This document shows, one piece after another, positions 43,958-54,861 of a stretch of 64,000 nucleotides of DNA (positions are counted from its first letter, which is position 1; every line of letters begins with the position of its first letter). Source of the stretch: Dioscorea cayenensis subsp. rotundata. Taxonomy: Eukaryota > Streptophyta > Magnoliopsida > Dioscoreales > Dioscoreaceae. The notes below the pieces were generated by a model, which made no database searches, was not told the DNA's origin, and worked only from the letters and a program-made list of their open reading frames with translations. Location of the stretch: the NCBI RefSeq assembly GCF_009730915.1, contig NC_052474.1:20929501-20993500 (forward strand), given 5' to 3'. The translations under genes and the position numbers were made by a program.

Positions 43958-45571
43958 ATGAATTCTCTCCAAAACCCTCAATTTCTTGGAATCCTAAACA
44001 TTTCTCCTCCTCCCAAGCTCCCAAATCCCAGAAAGTCCTTCCCTTTCGTTAATCCAATCTCTGGCCGTCTCACAGATCCTTCAAGTTCCCATATCTCTCT
44101 CAAAACCTTCATCTTTCCTTTCCTTTCCACCCCTCTTCCTTCATTTGCAGCTGAAGTGGATGAATCCAGTGGGAAGATCAACATAGAGTCCATTCTCATC
44201 TCCATTGATGATTTCTTCAATAGGTATCCATTCTTTGTTGCTGGAGTTACTTTCATTTGGCTTGTTGCTATACCTTTGTTTCAAGAGTATGTCCTGAGGA
44301 AATGCAAGCCCATTATGGCCATTGATGCATATCGAAAATTCCGAGACTTGCCGAATTCTCAGTTGCTGGATATCAGAAAAAAGAAGAGCTTTATGTTTAT
44401 GGATTCCCCAAATTTGAGTATTTTCAGTAAGAATACAGTTTGGATGGAGTTTGATGAAGAGAATGAGGATTTGTTTGTCAAAGAAGTATTAAAGATATTC
44501 GAAGATCCTGGGAACACTGTTCTCTGTGTTCTTGACAAGTGAGCAATTACTTCTGATCTTATAATTGTTTTCTTTGTTTTTATATTTAGTTTGTGATTTG
44601 TCTAAGTTTGTATTATAGCTTTGAAGATTTATTGATTTATATAATGCATGCATTAGGAAAGAAATATCTCACTGAATGAATGAATGTTAGTATGAGCTGA
44701 GATTCGAACTGTGAATAAACATGTCTCTTTTGACTAGGAATATATTTAGAAATATTGTTGCTTTAATGTTACAATCATCCTGTTCTCTTGTTAAGTATTT
44801 CCTCTGTTGTGGAAGGTAGCTTTGATGGTAATTCTCTTAAGGTAGCCGAATTACTATTCAAGAATGGCTTTAAAGAAGCATATGCAATTGAAGGTGGCCT
44901 CCGGGGCAAGGATGGATGGGAGGTTAGTCCTTTGAGCTTGTCAGAAATTTGTAGTTTTGTTAGATTATATATATATATATATATATTTGCTCTGTTTTGA
45001 GGTATTGCATGCTTATTGCGGTCAGGCCGTGTGGGTGGGCAGCCGATTGTTTGCACTCTTGGTTCAAATTGCTAAGATTATTCACATGAGTAGTGTACTA
45101 GATTTATTGTGGTTCAAACTATATAACTTTGTCTTTCGAATAATGAAACATGATGGTCATTGTTCCTAGAACATTTGTTTGTCGTAGGAGATTCAAGAGG
45201 ACCTCCTTCCACCGTCTGTGCGTGTTTATCCGAGAAAGAAGAAGAAGAGCAAGAAGTTGAGCCAATCCAATCTTAATAGTCTAGTGAAAGACGAGAAAGC
45301 CAGTGACAATGATCAAGCACTGAGCAACAATACTGAAAATGGATATGTTAGTACCATGAATGAAGTTCCTCCACAAGAAACATCTGTTCAACAAAGGCCA
45401 TTGTCGCCGTACCCGAATGTATGATTGCTCTCCGTCTTCGCCTTTCTCTTTTAGTGTTATCGACATAATTAAATGTACTCAAACTCAAAATTCACAGAAG
45501 TTTCTTTGTGGATTCAGTATTCCGACTTGAAGCCGCCTTCTTCTCCAACTCCGTCAAAGCCTCAGACTTGA
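43958..45571 (+). CDS. STR4A: Rhodanese-like domain protein 4A, chloroplastic-type
   Basis: Four exons, 43958-44538, 44820-44922, 45188-45418 and 45518-45571, join in frame to 322 residues. The N-terminus (about 70 residues, Ser/Pro-rich, almost no acidic residues) looks like a chloroplast transit peptide ending near FAAEVDES. One membrane segment follows (YPFFVAGVTFIWLVAIPLF, about residues 89-107). The rhodanese fold starts at FRDLPNSQLLDIRKKKSF and ends at GFKEAYAIEGGLRG. A Lys-rich tail (PRKKKKSKK) and a Pro-rich C-terminus (PPSSPTPSKP) complete it. Family resemblance is to Arabidopsis STR4A. The usual CxxGxR catalytic loop is replaced by CVLDNFDGNS, so sulphurtransferase activity is doubtful and a scaffold role is more likely (inference). 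The first junction falls inside this loop (D|N codons). Confidence 0.88.
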
Positions 45572-48323
45572 AAGCTAGATAGAAGCCGATGAGAGTGACC
45601 TCATGATGTCGTTTTTCGACATTCTACATTTAATCATCACTGATTATCTTTTTCTTCTTTTGTGTAGATTTGTTGAAATTTTTGTTGTGAATTCAGAAGA
45701 GCATTCATGTCTTAGTTTTACTCCAATCCTTGGTAAGTTGTATGTCTCTATGTAATATGATGTTTTACATAGTTACCTATATACCCTTGAGTTAAATTAT
45801 AGCATCAAAATAAGGGACTTAGGAATTATTTGTAACCCTTTCTTTTTATTTTTGAAGTTTTAACTAGGTTACAATGTGTGTGCCATTTTTTAAAAAATTT
45901 TAACGTATATTGTATATATTAGATGCCCAATTGGTTTTAATTAAAAAAATCATGGTTTTTAATGTTTTTATATATGATATTTAATTATATGCATTACAAA
46001 GAGGTTTTACATTAAGAAATAATTTTTTTAAAAAGGTACTTAATTTTACAACTATTTTCCGTTGGTGAGAGGTAAAAAGACTCTTCAATTATTTAATGAA
46101 TAATAGTGTAAAATGACACTCCTACCCTTGAATTGTTATTAAAACATTAAAAATAATATATAAGAAAAGGCTTATTTTAGGATAAGTCTTGTTGGAGGTT
46201 TTGTTTTTGGGTCAAAAGTTTGTTGTTTAAGCTGATTGCTTTGGCAATATTCTTATCAAAAATGAAATAATGTTTTCTAAATATTGTTCATTGGAACTTA
46301 GCAAATTTGGTTAAATATGTCTAAATTAGTAAGATATGATTAAATTTTAAATGAGATCCACTTAAAAAAAAAAAATAATCTACATGATCTTAATATATAT
46401 ATATATATATGATATTCTTTTGCTATTATTTCAACAATCACTTTCTCATTGTCTAGCAAAACACAATGGAAAGAAATATTTCCATGAATTTATCTAATTT
46501 CCATCATGAAATATAGTCCATTAATATTTAATTTAGAAAGAATCTCTTATTATTAACTACTAATTTCTATGATTTAAAAAAATAAATAAATCCACTATTT
46601 ATTTTTATGTTTTATTTTTATATTTTTAGAATCTTCACACAATCCTTATTTTTAAACAAATATTAAAAAGTGAAAAATGCATTACAAGAGAACTAGACAT
46701 CAAGGACACTGCTTCACATGAACCCCTCAAAAGAAAAAATTACAAATTATAAAGGCATGAAATATGAACAAGTTCAATTAGGGATGAGCACAAATATTAA
46801 CTTAATCTCTGAAATTTTAATACATCTATATTTTTATCTTACGAGATTGGAATCAGCTTTTTCAGTAAAACACAAATAGTCTAAATAAAGGATCCAGTGT
46901 TAATAGATCAAAAGGTCATTGCTAATTATTTATAAAATTTTATAATATATTTTAACATTAATAAATATAAATTAGTCCCCAATATGATAGTAAATAAGAC
47001 TCACAAATACATGACCATATTTCTTGCCATTTTCAATGGTTCCACAGGTTGCATTCATTTACCACCTCATTTTATTTTTACTCAATATTTTTTTCCTTAT
47101 TTTTACATATTAATTAAATATCACATTAAAAAAATTGACAGTAAAAAAAAAAAGGGTATAAATCAAATAAACATACATTGGTCCCCAACATGGAAGTAAA
47201 TAAGATTCACAAAAACCTGAACATATTCCTTGCCACCTTCATCTGGTCTGGTTTGAGTGTGAACTTGATGGTTCCACATGTCACATTCATATACTACCTC
47301 ATTTATTTTTCCCCAATATTTTTTTCCTTATTTTTACAAATAAATTACACATTATATTAAAAAAAAATTAAAATACTCTCTTCGGTTTTTTATATGTCAC
47401 AAATCCATGTTTTTTTATTTGTTATTTTCTAATATAGAAGTATTTATTATTTTTTTTCTAAAATTATTCTTAATATTATATTAATTTTTTTAAAAAATAA
47501 ATATGAAAAATAAATGTGAAGATATAAATTATAAGTACTTTTAATGAGATAACTAATCTTTTATAAAATTTTATAAAATAATTAAATTATGTGATATTCG
47601 ATTAATCATGGTATATAAAAAAAAAAAGAATGAAGGGGTAAAACAGTTATAAATAAATAAATAAATAAGTAAAAAGTAAATTGACAATGACAAATGTGTG
47701 ATTGTGAATGTGTAGGTGGGTGGGGAAGGGAAAAGGCTCCCCAATTGCAATGTGAGTAGTAACCATCAAAGCATTAAAGCATTTAATTCCAAGTGATTGA
47801 TATTTCAAACCCAAGTATATATGTGCATATGCATTTTATGATACCCCCTGCACTCATAATAAATATATATAAATATTCATTACATTTATATTATTTGCAT
47901 TTATAGCAAAACATTGCATTCTTTATGCTCCATGCTTGTGTGCCTTCATTTACTTCCTCTCTCTCTTTAAAAGAGAGAGAGAGAGGGAGAAAGAAAAGAA
48001 TGAGTCAAATCACTAGATGATCTCATCTCATCAGAGATCAGTGTTTCTCTCTCCCAAATTTTTATTAAATTACATTTCTTTCCTTTCTAGCTCTGATTCT
48101 CATTCAACATCAAAATCCCAATCAAAATCAACAAAATAAATAAATAAACAAATAAATAAATAAATACAACTTAGTTTATAAGAACTCAAAAAGCTCACAT
48201 TTTTTTCTCCTTCTCCAACCTTGTCTCTTCACCATCTTTGAGTGTGTTTCCAAAATCAAAACTCCCTTTTTTTTCATCTTTTCTCACCATTTCTCAATCC
48301 AAGATCCAATCTTTCTTCTTCCA
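45572..48323. other. Intergenic between STR4A and LBD6
   Basis: AT-rich. It includes the STR4A 3' flank, a local repeat (GTCCCCAACATGG / ATAGTAAATAAGACTCACAAA at about 46975 and 47172), the MITE at 47376-47638 and, from about 47930, CT/GA-rich promoter-like sequence leading to the LOB gene. No other gene is seen. Confidence 0.6.
47376..47638. mobile_element. Stowaway-like MITE
   Basis: 263 bases between TA dinucleotides, with ends CTCTCTTCGGTTTTTTATATGTC and, reversed, CCCCTTCATTCTTTTTTT. The internal GGTATATAAAA-type right end matches the post-gap MITE end near 35280-35333. AT-rich and non-coding. Confidence 0.65.
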
Positions 48324-49082
48324 ATGGCTGCATCATCATCATCTCCAATGGGATCAACCATCTCCATCGCTTCCTCTTTGGCCACCACCACAACAACCAC
48401 CACCTCTTCATCATCCTCATCTTCATCTTCTTCTCCATGCGCCGCATGCAAATTTCTCCGGCGAAAATGCCAACCGGACTGCGTATTCGCGCCGTATTTC
48501 CCGCCGGACAACCCTCAAAAGTTCATCCACGTTCACCGCGTCTTCGGCGCCAGCAACGTCACTAAACTCCTCAACGAACTCCACCCTTACCAACGTGAAG
48601 ACGCCGTCAATTCCCTCGCCTACGAAGCCGATATGCGCCTCCGTGACCCCGTCTACGGCTGCGTCGGCGTCATCTCCGTCCTTCAGCACCAACTTCGGCA
48701 ACTCCAGATCGAGATTTCATGTGCAAAATCCGAGCTTTCCAAGTACCAGTCCACGTTCGGCCCTCCATCTTTCTCCTCTTCCAATCCTCCCACCACTAAT
48801 CTTATCAACATCAATGCTCAACCGACGGCCATGGGCTCCGGCATTGGCCACTTCTTTCCGACGTCTCATGCTAGAGAACCACCACAACCGCATTTGATGA
48901 TGATGAGAAACTCTTATGATACTTATGATGATAGTTTAGTCGCTGCCGCCATGAATGCTTCTGCTGCTAGTTTCGTTCCTTTCGCCGGCGGTGGCCAGTT
49001 TGCAAGACCCAACGCTGCTGCTGCTGCTGCTGCTGATGATCGTCCCGGTATTGGCCCTTCTGAGAAACCTTTGTGCTCATGA
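48324..49082 (+). CDS. LBD6: LOB-domain transcription factor, LBD6/IG1 (AS2-like) type
   Basis: A single coding exon of 252 residues. After a Ser/Thr-rich leader (TTTTTTTSSSSSSSSSSS, about residues 20-37) the LOB domain runs from residue 38 to about 140. It has the zinc-binding block CAACKFLRRKCQPDC (CX2CX6CX3C), the GAS block (FAPYFPPDNPQKF to the YQREDAV region) and a leucine-zipper-like coil (VISVLQHQLRQLQIEI). FIHVHRVFGASNVTKLLNELHPYQ and the C-terminal SEKP resemble maize IG1 (LBD6), the AS2 relative that sets leaf polarity and controls embryo-sac divisions (recalled). It acts in the nucleus as a DNA-binding dimer. The C-terminal half is Ala/Ser-rich and less conserved, with a GCT-repeat-coded Ala run. 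Confidence 0.92.
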   Translation: MAASSSSPMGSTISIASSLATTTTTTTSSSSSSSSSSPCAACKFLRRKCQPDCVFAPYFPPDNPQKFIHVHRVFGASNVTKLLNELHPYQREDAVNSLAYEADMRLRDPVYGCVGVISVLQHQLRQLQIEISCAKSELSKYQSTFGPPSFSSSNPPTTNLININAQPTAMGSGIGHFFPTSHAREPPQPHLMMMRNSYDTYDDSLVAAAMNASAASFVPFAGGGQFARPNAAAAAAADDRPGIGPSEKPLCS

Positions 49083-49092
49083 TCATGATCAG

Positions 49093-49237
49093 GTATTTAT
49101 TTATTTATATAAGTTTTCTTTTTTGTTCTTGTTCTTATATATATATATATGGATTGATTTTGATCTCCTGATCTTGATCTTGAACTTGATCTTGATATGG
49201 TGGTGCATAGAATAATGGAATTGCACTTGTTATGCAG
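49093..49237 (+). other. Probable 3' UTR intron of LBD6
   Basis: A GT donor (TCAG|GTATTT) lies 10 bases after the stop codon, and an acceptor (TATGCAG|GATAAG) follows 145 bases later after a T-rich tract. The intron is inferred from splice signals only. The GATCTTGATCTTGA-type short repeat within it is non-coding. Confidence 0.45.
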
Positions 49238-49897
49238 GATAAGAATTGAGAGTTAAAAATAGATAGATGAAGATGATCAGGGAACTCAAGAGTGTAGTGT
49301 TACTTTTTTATCTCTTCTTCTTCTTCTTCTTCAACTTCTTTTTCTTTTAATGAATGTTTAGTTTGTTAAGTTTGTTTTCTTGCTTTCTCTTGAATTTCAA
49401 TCCAATGTTGTATTTGACTTGCTGAATTTATCATGTAGTAATTAATTCTGCTACTGCTTCTTGTTGTTGTTAAGTGTCGTGATTTTCTTCTGACATGAAA
49501 AGCATTTAGTTTCTTGAAATGGTTTGTCTAACTTTTGAAATAAGAGATTCAAGCAATCAAAGAAGGTCAAATGAAGTGGTCAAATTATAAAGAGTATAAC
49601 TAAAGTCACATTGAAACACTACCACCACCACCACCACCACCACCACCAAAGTCTATGAAGCTATGCAGGTGTTTGTCAGTTTCATAAGTTTAGTGTTATG
49701 CAAGATATTATATATATATATATAAACTCTAGAGGTTAATAAGATTGACAAAAACTGGAAGATGACAAGGTGAATGAAAAGGAGTCATAAAGGCTACCAG
49801 AAATATGCTGTTTTGCAGGGACATACAAAGAACCCACCACTCCTATAAATTTATTTCTTTTCTGATATACTCTCTGCCTCAATGATGGTCCTCCTTC

Positions 49898-49933
<36 letters not shown>

Positions 49934-51593
49934 TTATATATACATCAATATATAAATAAATGCATGTCCAATGCTCACGTCTCTTCTACTACTAATACTA
50001 ATATATATACTATTTTGAAAATGGTTAAAGATTTGATTACGGAGAAGAGGAACTGATGAGGAGGAAGTCAAAGAAAGGCACACAAGAAGATGAAAGGTCC
50101 AATCAGATGGACAAGGTACGGTGGTGGATTTGTTTAAGGGATGAAGCCAAAAGTGTCTAGCAAAACAGACTATGAGAGAACAGTGATGGTGATGTAGACT
50201 GTTGATAGGGTTGCCTATATACCCGACACCCATAACCCTCTAAGTTTTCATAAATATATATATATATATATATATTCAAAAGAAACACAACAACACTACC
50301 CAGTAATATATTTTATATATATATAAATACACACACAGAGAGAGAGAGAGGAATGAAAGAGCAATCAGCACAGACATCCACAAAGCAAAGAGAAGGCAAA
50401 GTCTTTGATATGATATGAAATGAGAGGAATAGAATAAGAGAGAGGGAGAGAAGGGAGTTATGGCGAAGGGGGAATGAATGAAGGCATTTATGGGACAAGG
50501 GCAAGACTATGAGGGTTGATGGAGTGGGGTGCACAAAGGAACCTAATTGTTGACCATACATTGATGATTCAGCTCTTCTTGGAGTTTGCTCTCATGTGCA
50601 CACATTTCTAGCTCTATGCTTGGCCTTTAATTTCATCCCTTCTGTCCCCCTTCCCTGACTTTGCTTCTCTATATCCATCCATCTGCTCTTTGGTTTTTCT
50701 TTTGTATTTTAGTGGCATCAACATGAACATCTATACACGTAGCTATACACACTTGCATGCATGGGATATCCATCAATGTGTACATAATATATTTAAATAG
50801 AATAAATACTCCCTTAGCTAATTGTACATTTAGGTATTTTGATCACTAGATCATAATTTAAATATTATTATTTATAAAAATGATGTATAAAATTACTATT
50901 GATTATTATGTCTCGATATTTTATGTATGGATAGACGGTGCTTATTAGATAAAAATCTAAAGAATTTTCACCGTGAAACTTCTTTAGATTTGATATTTAG
51001 AAACCTACCCAAAAAAAATAATCATATATAAATATTATTATATATTTAAAATAAAAATTAAAAATAATTTATTTTTACTAACAAAATTGATCCAAGTGAT
51101 AAGATTTGAACCTTCAAGCAAGTGATTTTCAATTTGAATTTTCATGCACACAAAAAAATATCTACGAGAAGAGAATTTTTTTTTATAGGATTTCTAATTC
51201 TTTTTATTTTCATTTTATCACTCTACCTTATTTTATCTGTATCAAAAAAATTAAAAAATATATTTTTTTTTCTCCTTACAATGCATTATATAAAAACTTT
51301 TTTGGTTGAACGGCTCCACGTCTATACATACCCTTTGTTGTGGCTAGACTGCTTGTCAAATGTGTTGCTAGTACAGCCTGCTAGGAGAGTGTTAAGGCGA
51401 CTAAACTCCACTGCATTGTGCTTATCGACTTTATAAAAAAAATTTATATATTTTTTTATTGAAAATTTTATTTTTTAAAAAAAGAAAAAAGTGGTAAATG
51501 CTTTTTGTGTTTTTTTTATGATATACATGTAGACATGATTTTTCTTTCAATATATCCCAATTTCAATTTTTTATTATATATATATATATACAT

Positions 51594-51635
<42 letters not shown>

Positions 51636-52193
51636 AGTCACTCACTCACTCACTTTATATATATATATACATATATATGCATAAAATATAATAGATTAAA
51701 AAAAAAAGTAGGTATGATAACAAAGAAAAGAAAAGGTTTAAAAAGTTTTTACTGTGATTATCAGAGAGTGAGCAGAGAAAATGAGGTACTGAGATTGGAC
51801 ATCTCAGATGCCAACCTTTTATCATAGTAAAACCCCCCGCCCACTGCGTACTCTTCTTTCTTTCCATAAATGATTCATAAACGTACACTTTTTCCCATAT
51901 TTTTATTATTTATTTATTTATTCTTATCATTATTATTTCTTCTTATTTTCTCTCTCTCTCTTTCTCTAGTCTTTTTAGCTATACTTGAGTTCTCACCCTC
52001 ATGCTCATGTTAATGACTTTTTATGGTCAATTTGATTCACCTTTTTATCCTTCTTCTTCTTCAATCTTGGGAGGTGGCGTACTTGTTGGAAAGTGTACGG
52101 TGAGATCACTGAAACTAAAGAAAACACTTTCATTGATTTAACAACACTCTTCTCTTCTTCTTCTTCTTCTTCTTCTTCTTCTTCTTCTCTTTA

Positions 52194-52235
<42 letters not shown>

Positions 52236-54100
52236 GTATTAATAAGTAATAATCATGCAAAGTTGGCATGCATGGCATGCTATGCTATTATTTTTTATAT
52301 ATGTCTTACTAATACTCAAGTATTTTCTTTGAGTGAGAACTCATTTGGGAGGAGCTAGCTAGCATGTTATGCTGTTACTTAATTAATTAGTTTTTTTTTT
52401 GTCTGTTTGTTTAATAATGATTGTTGAAAAAGATGAATTAATAAGGTGAATTAAATTCATGGTGTATGTGTAATGTGTATAAATAAAAAGAAATTAAGGG
52501 GGAGGGGGACAAAAGGGAGGAATTGAAGGGGAAGGGAATTAAATGAATGAGATGGATGTTGACTCATGATATGTCCACGTGCCGGCGCTGTCATCCCCAT
52601 GTCCCATCCCATCCTTCTCTGAGTTCTCTCTTCTTCTCTCTCACCATTTCTTCATTTTTATTTATTTATTTATTTTTTAATATTTTTTTCTTTTCTTTTT
52701 CTTATAAAAGTGTTTTTTTCACATTAATTTTTAAAAAATAAATTTATCTCTAAACATCTTTAAAATATTGAAATACAAATATCCTCAATCTCAGTTTGAG
52801 TAGCGGAGATTTAATCTTGTCTTGCACAATCTTAGTTCATGTATAAAAGATAAAAACTTCATTATTGTGTTGAATAATTTTATTAACATGTTTAAATTAA
52901 TTTAAGTTCACTTTATTGATATTATCTTATTTAATATGACATTGAAATTGAATATAGAGGTTAATTTGAGATGTTACTTCATTATTATTAATAAGGTTAA
53001 TAAAGGTTTTAAAATTGACTTGTTAATAGATTTTATGTTGAATATCTTTTATCAAACTGGTTTTGATAGATTTTCTTTCATTGTTATATTCACGAGTAAT
53101 AACATATTGGATTTTATTATAATAGTGTTAAAATGTGTTTGAGTTCATTATATTCATCTCAATTATCTACAACCTCACTTTTATTATATGAGATTAATAA
53201 AGATGTCAAAATAAATATGAATTGGGTTAATTTTGATTTGCAAATTAGATTTCCTCCATTTTACCTCATTATTATAACTCATTATTATAAGTAAGTTAAT
53301 ATAAATATTGCCAAAGCCATTCAATTCAAATGGTTATAGCGGCATTAACTCAGAGTCTTTTGTGAGAAAAAAATACGGTGTGTGTTTGAATTGAAATCCA
53401 TGTAAAGGGAATAACTTCATGGGAGTTTGGACTCTTTATGAAAACCGAATAACTTAAAATGAGAACACGTGAGGCATTAATTCTAATGTCCACACACATC
53501 TGTTGACTAACCAAGGGTTGTTCCCTTTGTTAAAATAATAATATATTAGTATTATTATTATTGATTGATATATAAAATTCTAGTTTAGAGATGTCAAAGC
53601 AAGTTGGCTTATAGGTTTTGGGTTAACCATATCCATATTGTCTTATATATTGTTATAAATAAGATTAACGGAGGTGTCAAAAATAGATTTAACACATCCA
53701 ATTTGATTGCCTTCATTAAGTTTTTCCCATTGATTTTACCTAATCTTTACAAGTAAAATTAACATAAATTTCAAAATAGATTGATTTGATAAAATTCAAT
53801 CATGATTGATAGGATTGAATTATATAGATTTGTATTGATTTATTGCACCTTTATATGCTACAAAATTGATATAAAAAATAGTATATTTGATTTAATTCAA
53901 TATAATAATCGATCTAACATCTAGATTGAGGATATAGTAAACAAGTAAGTCTTTTTTTTTTTTCTTTTTTTAATAATCAGCCATTATAAAACACATTAAA
54001 ATACACAAATAAAAATAATACATAAACATCCCATTTATAAATTACTTTAAATCGGATAAATTAGAATAGTTGAAAATAATGTATCAATAATAATTAGAAT
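49238..54100. other. Long intergenic region with microsatellites
   Basis: No gene is supported. Notable content: (ACC)n at about 49618-49648, (CT)n at about 49899-49920 and 51599-51631, a GA-rich then GGG-rich stretch at 50335-50560 whose minus-strand open frame is low complexity, and CTT and ATT arrays at 52150-52234. A G-box-like CCACGTGCCGGC lies near 52576. A SINE-like block (GGTTGAACGGCTCCACG) lies near 51303-51430, and a SINE- or LTR-like block at 53310-53530. Confidence 0.5.
52150..52234. repeat. Compound microsatellite (CTT)n-(ATT)n
   Basis: About 13 CTT units followed, after a short break, by about 13 ATT units. Simple sequence; length likely variable between individuals. Confidence 0.95.
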
Positions 54101-54121
54101 TTAAAAGTTGAAAATTAAATA

Positions 54122-54610
54122 CTCCCGTCATTCCTAAATACATACTCCCTCCGTTCCTTTTTAGTTGTCACATTCAACTAATTCACACTGATTAAAAAAA
54201 ATTAGTTAAAAATTAGTTGATTACCTATATTTAATAAAAAAATCCATTACTTTCCAAAACTACCCCTATTTAAAACCCTAAGTAGAAAATATAATTTAAT
54301 GCTTAGTTGATTTTAATTTATTGAAAATTGTACAAGTACATTAAATGAAAGGGTAAATTTGGAAAAAAATTATTTAATGTTGCACAAAGTTTCTAATGTG
54401 ACAAGTAAAAAGGAATAGAGAAGAGCTCCAAAACATGACAACTAAAATGGAATGAAGGGAGTATCATTTAAGGATGTTGCACAAAAATTAAGGATATCAT
54501 TAAATTATCTAAATTTTAACATAAAAAATAACTAAATTACTAAACTATCTTTCTATTTTGGAATATATTTTTTTTTTCTTAAAACGACATGTATTTTGGA
54601 TCGGAGGGAG
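54122..54610. mobile_element. Stowaway-like MITE (outer, interrupted)
   Basis: The left end CTCCCGTCATTCCTAAATACAT and the reversed right end CTCCCTCCGATCCAAAATACAT form terminal inverted repeats bordered by TA. It contains the second MITE at 54145-54461, inserted about 23 bases from its left end. Confidence 0.7.
54145..54461. mobile_element. Stowaway-like MITE (inner, nested)
   Basis: 317 bases between TA dinucleotides. The ends are CTCCCTCCGTTCCTTTTTAG and, reversed, CTCCCTTCATTCCATTTTAG, continuing into TTGTCA. Internal AATGTTGCACAAAGTTTCTAA is also seen in part at about 40460, suggesting a related copy there. Confidence 0.85.
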
Positions 54611-54644
54611 TAGTTTTTAGAGTTTGAGAGGGTATAAAATAACA

Positions 54645-54835
54645 TAAATGTCAAAGGGCCTTTGGTTGAGCGGTACTGATCTTCCACATAAGGCTTGATT
54701 TGTGGGACTCTAAAAAACACTGGATGCATTAATGTCAAAAGATCCTCAATGTGAGTCGATTTGTAACTCAAATCCTGTGCCACCGGGAGAAGGTGCATGG
54801 CTAAACTATTAATTATCAGCTGTGTATATACCTTG
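54645..54835 (+). mobile_element. Candidate tRNA-derived SINE
   Basis: GGGCCTTTGGTTGAGCGGTAC at 54656 resembles a tRNA-like 5' part with box A. AACTCAAATCCTGTGCC at about 54765 could be a diverged box B, although the spacing is long and the intervening copy may be rearranged. No target-site duplication was established. Confidence 0.4.
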
Positions 54836-54861
54836 ACTATATATATATATATGCTTGTCAC

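Noticed and set aside
48238-48897. 219-residue open frame overlapping the LOB gene
   Set aside because: A shadow in another frame, low-complexity Pro/His/Ser sequence. The LOB frame carries the conserved domain.
50313-50561. Minus-strand 82-residue frame
   Set aside because: Leu/Ser-rich translation of a GA-repeat region; no conserved features.
51760-51850. Possible microRNA precursor (GAGAGTGAGCAGAG resembles part of miR156)
   Set aside because: The match to the mature miR156 sequence is incomplete and I could not find a pairing arm nearby.
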